DNA of 11,240 nucleotides from an uncultured Streptococcus sp. (GTDB taxonomy: Bacteria; Bacillota; Bacilli; Lactobacillales; Streptococcaceae): the NCBI GenBank assembly GCA_934216185.1, contig CAKQBM010000055.1, positions 1 to 11,240 on the forward strand, read 5' to 3'. Position numbers and translations under genes: made by a program. Positions 6,152 to 11,240 of this stretch are shown one piece after another. Under the pieces are notes generated by a model. That model was given only the letters and a program-made list of their open reading frames with translations, ran no database searches and was not told the DNA's origin. Each line of letters starts with the position of its first letter. Positions within the stretch are counted from its first letter, which is position 1.

Positions 6152-7210
6152 TTACTTACCTCCTTTAACTTGTTTTTTCGGTTTGACAAAGCGTTCGATA
6201 AGGTAATGAACACTGACAAAGAAGATAATAGACGCTGTTACAATGCTGACAAGCTCAGACGGTACCTGCGCCGCATTCATACCAGGAGCTCCAACTTGGA
6301 GAACACCAAATAGGAAGGCTGCAAAGAGAATACCAATTGGTGAGTTTGCTGCAAGCAGGCTAACTGCCATCCCGTTAAATCCGACAGCCAATGATGCCCC
6401 TTGAACATAGACGTTCTGGAAGGTTCCCAGACCTTCAACAGCTCCACCAAGACCTGCCAAGGCACCTGAGATAATCATTGAGAGGATAATTGTTCGTTTT
6501 GCAGAAATACCAGCGTATTCTGATGCGTGAGGATTAAGACCAACTGCACGGATTTCAAAACCAAGGGTTGTTTTCTTGAGCATGAACCAAATGACTGCAA
6601 CGGCAATAAGAGCAAAGAAAATACCAATATTCATCCGCGAATTACCAGTCAACTCAGCCAACCAAGGCGTCTGGTAGGTTGCATTAGCCCCAACACGAAT
6701 GGTCGAATCTGTACTTTGCATGAAGTCTTTAGGGAAGGCATGGATAAAGGCATTTCCTACATACAAGACAATGTAGTTCATCATGATGGTTACGATAACC
6801 TCTGACGTCCCTAGATAAGCTCTAAGAATACCTGGAATGGCACCGACAATCCCACCAGCAATCAAGGCAATCACAATAGTTGCTAGAATCATCAAGGGAC
6901 GTGGCATATCTGGATGCGACAGGGCAAACCAACCACTGAGAATCCAACCTGCCAAAGCCTGACCAGGAAGTCCGACGTTAAAGAAACCAGCACGACTGGC
7001 AACGGCAAAACCAAGACCAATCAAGACCAAAGGACCCATAGCACGGAAGATTTCTCCAATTCCACGCAGGCTACCAAAGGCTGTATAGAACAATTCTTCG
7101 TAGCCCCAAATAGCATCATAACCGAAGATCCACATGACAATGGCTCCGAGTAAAATTCCTAGGAAGACAGAAATCAAGGGAACCGAAATTTGTTGTAATT
7201 TTTTAGACAT
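6152..7210 (-). CDS. nupB: Nucleoside ABC transporter permease (NupB/YufP type)
   Basis: This is the second membrane subunit of the nucleoside importer, RbsC-like family, 352 aa with about nine to ten hydrophobic stretches. Visible family features are GFAVASRAGFFNVGLPGQAL near 78-97, a periplasmic-type loop with FPKDFMQS, and FEIRAVGLNPHASEYAGIS, the counterpart of the NupC coupling segment. I placed the start at 7210 (MSKKLQQ), with GGAG seven bases upstream. A longer in-frame start at 7237 would translate nupA's 3' end in another frame and lacks a ribosome binding site. The start overlaps the nupA stop codon by 8 bases (ATGTCTAA), indicating translational coupling. The two permeases are homologous but clearly different proteins, consistent with a heterodimeric channel. 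Confidence 0.93.
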   Translation of the reverse strand: MSKKLQQISVPLISVFLGILLGAIVMWIFGYDAIWGYEELFYTAFGSLRGIGEIFRAMGPLVLIGLGFAVASRAGFFNVGLPGQALAGWILSGWFALSHPDMPRPLMILATIVIALIAGGIVGAIPGILRAYLGTSEVIVTIMMNYIVLYVGNAFIHAFPKDFMQSTDSTIRVGANATYQTPWLAELTGNSRMNIGIFFALIAVAVIWFMLKKTTLGFEIRAVGLNPHASEYAGISAKRTIILSMIISGALAGLGGAVEGLGTFQNVYVQGASLAVGFNGMAVSLLAANSPIGILFAAFLFGVLQVGAPGMNAAQVPSELVSIVTASIIFFVSVHYLIERFVKPKKQVKGGK

Positions 7211-8738
7211 CACTCTTCTCCTTTCCCAAGTTTCCACCAGCCATCAAGACACCAAGTTCTTGCTTATTGGTTGTTTCTGGTGATACAATACCTTGAATCT
7301 TCCCATCGTGGATAACGGCAATACGGTCTGAGACGTTTAAAATCTCATCCAATTCAAAGCTGACAACAAGGACAGCTTTCCCATTATCACGCTCTTCAAT
7401 CAAGCGTTTGTGGATATATTCAATGGCACCGACATCCAAACCACGAGTTGGCTGGCTGACGATAAGGAGATCAGGATCACGATCAATTTCACGAGCAATA
7501 ATTGCTTTTTGTTGATTTCCTCCTGAGAGTGCAGCTGCAGGAACAAATTCGCTGGCAGCACGAACATCAAACTCTTCCATTAGCTTTTTAGCATAAGAAG
7601 TAATATTTGAATAGTTCAAAATTCCATTTTTACTATGTGGTTCTTTGTAGTAGGTTTGAAGGGCAATATTTTCAGAAATCATCATTTCCAAAATCAAGCC
7701 ATCACGGTGACGGTCTTCTGGAACGTGCCCAACACTTAACTCTGTAATCTGACGTGGGTGCAAGCCTACAATTGAATCTCCTTTTAGCTCAATGCTACCA
7801 GATTCAACCTTGCGAAGACCTGTAATGGCTTGAATCAGTTCTGACTGACCATTTCCATCAATCCCCGCAATCCCAACAATCTCTCCAGCACGAACATCCA
7901 AGGACAAATTTTTAACAGCTGGGACACCGCGGTTTTCATTGACCACCAAGTCTTTAATAGCTAAGACAACTTCTTTTGGTTGAGAGGCTTGTTTCTCTGT
8001 TTTAAAGGAAACAGAACGACCTACCATCATTTCCGCCAAATCAGCATTGGTAGCCCCTGAAATTTCGACAGTTTCAATGGATTTCCCGCGACGAATAACT
8101 GTAACGCGGTCAGAAACTGCACGAATCTCATCCAATTTGTGGGTGATCAAGATAATTGATTTTCCTTCTTTGACAAGATTTTTCATAATAGCCATCAACT
8201 CATCAATTTCTGATGGAGTCAAAACAGCCGTCGGTTCGTCAAAAATAAGGATATCAGCCCCCCGATAAAGGGTTTTTAAAATTTCTACACGTTGTTGGGC
8301 TCCAACTGAGATGTCTGCTATCTTGGCAGAAGGGTCAACAGCTAAGCCATAACGTTCAGAAAGAGCCTTGATTTCTGTGATAGCTCCAGCGATATCTAGC
8401 ACACCATTTTTAGTCAATTCACTTCCTAAAATGATGTTTTCAGCCACTGTGAAAGCCTCTACCAACATAAAGTGCTGGTGAACCATTCCGATTCCCAAGC
8501 TAGCTGCTTTAGATGGTGAGTCAAGGTTGACAACTTGACCGTTGACCACAATTTCACCACTGGTTGGTTCAAGAAGCCCTGCTAACATGTTCATTAGCGT
8601 GGATTTTCCAGCCCCATTTTCTCCTAAAAGTGCATGAATTTCACCTTTGCGTAGGTGCAGATTGATTTTGTCGTTGGCAACAAATTCACCAAACACCTTG
8701 GTAATATCACGCATCTCAATGACATTTTCGTGTGCCAT
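7203..8738 (-). CDS. nupA: Nucleoside ABC transporter ATP-binding protein, two fused ATPase domains
   Basis: This 511-aa cytoplasmic protein powers nucleoside uptake and, like RbsA/MglA sugar ATPases, has two ATPase domains in one chain. Domain 1 has Walker A GENGAGKST at 39-47, Q-loop Gln88, the divergent signature SVGAQQR at 144-150, Walker B ILIFDEP at 163-169 and switch His200. Domain 2 has a degenerate Walker A GIDGNGQSE at 292-300 (Lys replaced by Gln), a good signature LSGGNQQ at 404-410, and a degenerate Walker B LLIVSQPTRGLD at 424-435 (catalytic Glu replaced by Gln). One active and one degenerate site is usual in this family, so this is not a defect. The ATG at 8738 is preceded by GGAAGAG three bases upstream. 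It is separated from pnrA by 143 bases holding three hairpins, and overlaps nupB by 8 bases. Confidence 0.95.
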   Translation of the reverse strand: MAHENVIEMRDITKVFGEFVANDKINLHLRKGEIHALLGENGAGKSTLMNMLAGLLEPTSGEIVVNGQVVNLDSPSKAASLGIGMVHQHFMLVEAFTVAENIILGSELTKNGVLDIAGAITEIKALSERYGLAVDPSAKIADISVGAQQRVEILKTLYRGADILIFDEPTAVLTPSEIDELMAIMKNLVKEGKSIILITHKLDEIRAVSDRVTVIRRGKSIETVEISGATNADLAEMMVGRSVSFKTEKQASQPKEVVLAIKDLVVNENRGVPAVKNLSLDVRAGEIVGIAGIDGNGQSELIQAITGLRKVESGSIELKGDSIVGLHPRQITELSVGHVPEDRHRDGLILEMMISENIALQTYYKEPHSKNGILNYSNITSYAKKLMEEFDVRAASEFVPAAALSGGNQQKAIIAREIDRDPDLLIVSQPTRGLDVGAIEYIHKRLIEERDNGKAVLVVSFELDEILNVSDRIAVIHDGKIQGIVSPETTNKQELGVLMAGGNLGKEKSDV

Positions 8739-8777
8739 GTGCTCTTCCTTTCAGAGTCTTATTTTATTTCAATAAAA

Positions 8778-8801
8778 CTTGCTAGTTTGTCTAGTAGCAA
8801 G
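8778..8801 (-). promoter_or_regulatory. Small hairpin upstream of nupA
   Basis: Arms CTTGCTA (8778-8784) and TAGCAAG (8795-8801) pair over 7 bp with a 10-base loop. It lies in the pnrA-nupA leader about 40 bases before the nupA start. Alone it is weak evidence; it is listed because it is one of three successive hairpins in this gap. Confidence 0.4.
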
Positions 8802-8807
8802 CTTTAC

Positions 8808-8830
8808 TGAGACAAAATGACTTTGTCTCA
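8808..8830 (-). promoter_or_regulatory. 9-bp hairpin upstream of nupA
   Basis: TGAGACAAA (8808-8816) and TTTGTCTCA (8822-8830) pair perfectly around a 5-base loop. On the minus strand it immediately follows the T-run of the pnrA terminator. It could protect the 5' end of a processed nupABC mRNA, or be an operator. Confidence 0.5.
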
Positions 8831-8836
8831 ACTCTT

Positions 8837-8859
8837 AAAAAAGCGGCCGAGGGCCGCTT
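8837..8859 (-). terminator. Terminator/attenuator between pnrA and nupA
   Basis: On the minus strand AAGCGGCC, loop CTC, GGCCGCTT is followed by TTTT (the T-run covers 8837-8842). This is a strong GC-rich stem with a U-tract, typical of a factor-independent terminator. It lies 22 bases past the pnrA stop codon. Since no strong promoter is evident for nupA, partial read-through would supply the transporter at lower levels than the binding protein, as in many ABC importer operons. Confidence 0.85.
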
Positions 8860-8881
8860 CCTAAGAAATGACTTCCATCCA

Positions 8882-9934
8882 TTATTTTTCAGGAACTTTT
8901 ACGCTTCCATCAAGGATTTTAGCTTTGGCATCTTCAACAGCTTTTTTACCTTCTTCTGAAAGGTTTGTTACTGCCAAGTCAACCCCTTTATCCTTCAATG
9001 AGTAAACGATTACTTGACCACCAGGGAATTCACCTTTTTCTGCCTTGTTAGAAATATCTTTTACAGTTGTACCAACTTGTTTCAAAGTAGATACAAGAAC
9101 AAAGTTTGATTCTTTGCCATCTTTAGAAGTGTATTTACCTTCTGCTTCTTGGTCACGGTCAACACCGATAACCCAAACTTTTTCATTTTCAGGACGGCTT
9201 TCGTTGAGTGATTTTGCTTCTGCAAAGACACCAGCACCTGTACCACCAGCTACTTGGTAAACAATATCTGCACCAGCTGCATATTGTGCTGCTGCAATTG
9301 TTTTACCTTTAGCAGCATCACCAAATGAACCAGCGTAGTCAACTTGTACTTTGATAGATGGGTCTACTGAGGCAACACCAGCCTTGAATCCTGCTTCAAA
9401 ACGAGAGATAACTTCTGACTCCATACCACCTACAAAACCAACTTGTTTTGTTTTAGTTGTTTTTGCTGCAGCCACACCTGCAAGGTAACCTGACTCATTA
9501 TCAGCGAAAGTTACGCTAGCAACATTCTTTTGATCTTTAATAACATCATCAATCAAGACATAGTTCAAGTCAGAGTGTTCTTTAGCTGCTTCTTCAACTG
9601 CATTGTGAAGGGCAAAACCAACACCGAAGATCAGGTTGTAACTTCCAGCCGCTTGTTGCAAGTTGTTAGCGTAGTCAGCTTCACTTGTTGATTGGAAGTA
9701 AGTGAAACCTTTATCTTTTGCAAGATTGTGTTCTTTACCCCAAGCCTGCAAACCTTCCCAAGCTGATTGGTTGAATGATTTATCATCAACACCACCAGTA
9801 TCAGTGACGATTGCTGCTTTTGTCTTCATATCAGAAGATGAATCTGCCTTACGAGAAGAGCGGTTACCACATGCAGCAAGTCCAACTGCTGCCACTGCAA
9901 CTAGACCAAGGCCTAGCCATTGTTTCTTGTTCAT
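8882..9934 (-). CDS. pnrA: Nucleoside-binding lipoprotein (BMP/PnrA family)
   Basis: This 350-aa surface lipoprotein is the substrate-binding subunit of the nucleoside importer. It has a lipoprotein signal peptide: basic MNKKQW, a hydrophobic stretch, then lipobox LAAC with the lipidated Cys22 and a Ser-rich linker. The mature part has the BMP-family start AAIVTDTGGVDDKSFNQSAW at 40-59, where the Asp/Phe/Asn residues form part of the nucleoside pocket in family structures. GVGFALHN, GFVGGMESEV and AGGTGAGVF follow as expected. I chose the ATG at 9934 because GGAGG is 7 bases upstream and the signal peptide begins there; a longer in-frame start at 10006 adds 24 residues without signal character or ribosome binding site. 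The name follows pneumococcal PnrA, reported to bind purine nucleosides; lactococcal BmpA is the other close relative. Confidence 0.95.
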   Translation of the reverse strand: MNKKQWLGLGLVAVAAVGLAACGNRSSRKADSSSDMKTKAAIVTDTGGVDDKSFNQSAWEGLQAWGKEHNLAKDKGFTYFQSTSEADYANNLQQAAGSYNLIFGVGFALHNAVEEAAKEHSDLNYVLIDDVIKDQKNVASVTFADNESGYLAGVAAAKTTKTKQVGFVGGMESEVISRFEAGFKAGVASVDPSIKVQVDYAGSFGDAAKGKTIAAAQYAAGADIVYQVAGGTGAGVFAEAKSLNESRPENEKVWVIGVDRDQEAEGKYTSKDGKESNFVLVSTLKQVGTTVKDISNKAEKGEFPGGQVIVYSLKDKGVDLAVTNLSEEGKKAVEDAKAKILDGSVKVPEK

Positions 9935-9957
9935 TACTGAACCTCCTAAATAAGATG

Positions 9958-9972
9958 TGCAACGATGTTGCA
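9958..9972 (-). promoter_or_regulatory. Short palindrome in the cdd-pnrA gap
   Basis: TGCAAC, GAT, GTTGCA form a 6-bp inverted repeat with a 3-base loop, 24 bases before the pnrA ATG. The whole 89-base gap (9935-10023) contains no terminator with a T-run and no convincing promoter, so pnrA is probably co-transcribed with cdd. The palindrome could be an RNA hairpin or a protein site; the evidence is slight. Confidence 0.35.
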
Positions 9973-10023
9973 AGTATGGATTGATTGGCCACAAGGACCG
10001 TGCCACTCAGAGAGCGACTCAGA

Positions 10024-10413
10024 CTAGTTTAAGTCTGTAAAAGAGTATGGAAGTAACTCCCCGACCGTCATCTCGACCGTCGATTTATCTTTTGCGACTA
10101 AAGTCACTTTTAGATCTTGTTCAAAAAATTCAGCCATCACTTGGCGACAAGCACCACATGGTGAAATCGGTTTTTCAGTCTGTCCATAGACAATCAATTC
10201 GGAAAACTCTCTTTGACCTTCTGAAACTGCTTTAAAAATCGCTGTACGTTCTCCACAGTTGGTCAAAGAATAACTAGCATTCTCGATATTGACACCTGTA
10301 AAAATGTTTCCATCTTTCGCCACTAGAACAGCGCTAACAGGAAAGTGAGAATAGGGTACATAGGCTTGCTTGCTGGTTTCAATTGCTAGTTCAATCAACT
10401 CAGTAGTCACCAT
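10024..10413 (-). CDS. cdd: Cytidine deaminase
   Basis: Cdd hydrolytically deaminates cytidine and deoxycytidine to uridine and deoxyuridine in the cytoplasm, feeding pyrimidine salvage. The 129 aa fit the small homotetrameric class. The zinc site is complete: Cys53 and catalytic Glu55 in NCGERTA, and Cys86 and Cys89 in [17 protein letters not shown] near 21-30 and GVNIENASY at 40-48 form the nucleoside pocket. The ATG at 10413 has GGAG nine bases upstream and overlaps the end of deoC by 14 bases, so the two are translationally coupled. The product uridine or deoxyuridine is the substrate of the phosphorylase encoded upstream in the same cluster. Confidence 0.97.
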   Translation of the reverse strand: MVTTELIELAIETSKQAYVPYSHFPVSAVLVAKDGNIFTGVNIENASYSLTNCGERTAIFKAVSEGQREFSELIVYGQTEKPISPCGACRQVMAEFFEQDLKVTLVAKDKSTVEMTVGELLPYSFTDLN

Positions 10414-11062
10414 CTGCCAATTCTCCTTTTAAAATAGCTACACCAGCTGACGTTCCGATACGGGTCGCACCTGCTTCGACAAAGGCAAGAGCATCTGCAT
10501 AAGAACGAGCTCCACCAGCAGCCTTGACACCCATATCAGGTCCAACTGTTTCACGCATTAATTGAACATCTGCTATCGTAGCGCCACCAGTTGAAAATCC
10601 AGTAGATGTTTTGACAAAGTCAGCTCCCGCTTTTTGGGCTAATTGACAAGCCACAATTTTTTCTTGGTCTGTCAGAAGGCAAGCTTCAATAATGACTTTC
10701 ACTAACTTGTCACCACTTGCTTCCACAACTGCACGTATATCAGACTCAACCAAATCAAGATTTCCTGATTTGAGGGCACCGACATTGATCACCATATCAA
10801 TCTCATCTGCGCCATGTTGAATAGCTTCCTTGGTTTCAAATGCTTTCACAGTTGAAGTTGTTGCTCCCAAAGGGAAACCTACTACCGTGCAGACCTTGAC
10901 ATCTGTACCTTCAAGACCTTTTTTAGCATGTTCAACCCAGGTCGGATTGACGCAGACGCTAGCAAAATCATACTCTCTAGCTTCAGACAACAAACAATCA
11001 ATTTGTTTCCCTGTCGCATCCTGCTTTAAAAGCGTATGATCGATATATTTATTTAATTTCAT
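10400..11062 (-). CDS. deoC: Deoxyribose-phosphate aldolase
   Basis: DeoC cleaves 2-deoxyribose-5-phosphate into glyceraldehyde-3-phosphate and acetaldehyde, connecting deoxynucleoside breakdown to glycolysis. The 220 aa form a complete class I aldolase TIM barrel. The Schiff-base lysine is Lys151 in FVKTSTGF, the second active-site lysine is Lys180 in GVKAAGG, and the proton-relay Asp is probably Asp89 in [19 protein letters not shown] at 7-13 is the usual N-terminal signature. The ATG at 11062 has GGAG nine bases upstream. It starts 19 bases after the phosphorylase stop and overlaps cdd at its 3' end, consistent with one polycistronic message. Confidence 0.97.
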   Translation of the reverse strand: MKLNKYIDHTLLKQDATGKQIDCLLSEAREYDFASVCVNPTWVEHAKKGLEGTDVKVCTVVGFPLGATTSTVKAFETKEAIQHGADEIDMVINVGALKSGNLDLVESDIRAVVEASGDKLVKVIIEACLLTDQEKIVACQLAQKAGADFVKTSTGFSTGGATIADVQLMRETVGPDMGVKAAGGARSYADALAFVEAGATRIGTSAGVAILKGELADGDY

Positions 11063-11081
11063 ATACGGATTCTCCTGTTGT

Positions 11082-11240
11082 TTATGAGATAATTTCTATA
11101 ATTTCTCGTAAACTTTGCACCCTATCATTTATTTTAACATATTTTTGAAAATCTGTAACTAGCTGAGGAGAATTTTTTCCATTTGTGTATACTTTTGCAA
11201 CAATTTCTCCCTTTTGAACGGAATCTCCAACTTTCTTTTC
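11082..11240 (-). CDS. pdp: Pyrimidine-nucleoside phosphorylase, C-terminal end only
   Basis: The last 52 codons of a gene that begins beyond the right edge read [20 protein letters not shown] and continue to a TAA at 11082-11084. The KVGD-V-KGE pattern is the barrel-sandwich C-terminal domain of pyrimidine-nucleoside/thymidine phosphorylases, which split uridine, deoxyuridine and thymidine with phosphate to the base and (deoxy)ribose-1-phosphate. The following deoC and cdd genes support this strongly. The catalytic part is not in view, so a choice between pdp and deoA naming cannot be made from sequence alone. The operon promoter must also lie outside the window or upstream of this gene. Confidence 0.85.
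   Translation of the reverse strand, partial: EKKVGDSVQKGEIVAKVYTNGKNSPQLVTDFQKYVKINDRVQSLREIIEIIS

Noticed and set aside
7211..7237. Upstream start for the NupB permease
   Set aside because: No Shine-Dalgarno, and it only translates nupA sequence out of frame; GGAG lies 7 bases before the ATG at 7210.
7203..8738. Degenerate second ATPase site in NupA as a sign of inactivation
   Set aside because: Loss of canonical residues in one of the two sites is normal in fused RbsA/MglA/NupA-type ATPases; the first site is intact.
6527..9953. Open frames opposite nupB, nupA and pnrA
   Set aside because: Antisense or out-of-frame shadows; compositions are unlike real proteins and none has start signals.
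9935..10006. 24-residue N-terminal extension of the PnrA lipoprotein
   Set aside because: It lacks a ribosome binding site and would bury the lipoprotein signal peptide; GGAGG lies correctly before the ATG at 9934.
9935..10023. Possible riboswitch (purine type) before pnrA
   Set aside because: I cannot find the conserved purine-riboswitch core or a switching terminator; only a short palindrome is present and the gap is only 89 bases.
1..11240. CRISPR array, tRNA/rRNA, intact transposase, toxin-antitoxin or defence genes
   Set aside because: No spaced repeat array, cloverleaf-like sequence, transposase motifs or defence domains are visible.

Overview
The window looks like core chromosome of a mitis-group Streptococcus (S. 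mitis / S. oralis / S. pneumoniae relatives). The evidence is the low GC content, strong GGAGG ribosome binding sites, and near-pneumococcal protein sequences for ParC, ParE, PlsY, DeoC, Cdd and a PnrA-type lipoprotein. The gene order parC-parE / plsY / nucleoside ABC transporter / cdd / deoC / pyrimidine-nucleoside phosphorylase is the one I know from pneumococcus. Gly52 and Asp91 in ParC fit a non-pneumococcal (mitis/oralis-like) allele, but species assignment is an inference.

Layout. Positions 1-2929 (minus strand) carry the topoisomerase IV genes. parE is followed by a small AT-rich gene for a probable four-helix membrane protein, then a non-coding stretch with a 21-nt direct repeat and a 31-codon ORF that overlaps the parC start, then the 5' part of parC, cut by the window edge. 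parE and plsY are divergent from a 135-bp intergenic region. plsY (acyl-phosphate-dependent glycerol-3-phosphate acyltransferase) appears to have an extended -10 so close to its ATG that its mRNA may be leaderless. On the plus strand plsY is followed by an AT-rich MFS exporter gene. That gene is bracketed by two near-identical terminator-like repeats, which suggests it was inserted at the terminator originally shared by plsY and the convergent transporter operon.

Positions 5193-11240 (minus strand) form one nucleoside salvage and uptake cluster, transcribed from right to left: pyrimidine-nucleoside phosphorylase (3' end only), deoC, cdd, pnrA (binding lipoprotein), nupA (double ATPase), nupB and nupC (permeases). 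The lipoprotein captures nucleosides and NupABC import them. Cdd deaminates (deoxy)cytidine to (deoxy)uridine, the phosphorylase releases the base and (deoxy)ribose-1-phosphate, and DeoC splits deoxyribose-5-phosphate into glyceraldehyde-3-phosphate and acetaldehyde. A GC-rich hairpin with a U-tract sits between pnrA and nupA and probably trims expression, so that more binding protein than transporter is made.

Most of the window is ordinary core genome; I see no defence system, CRISPR array, RNA gene or complete mobile element. The parts worth a second look are the two core-gene junctions that carry AT-rich membrane-protein genes next to short repeats, the small ORF coupled to parC, the 16-bp perfect palindrome ahead of the MFS gene, and the possible leaderless plsY transcript.
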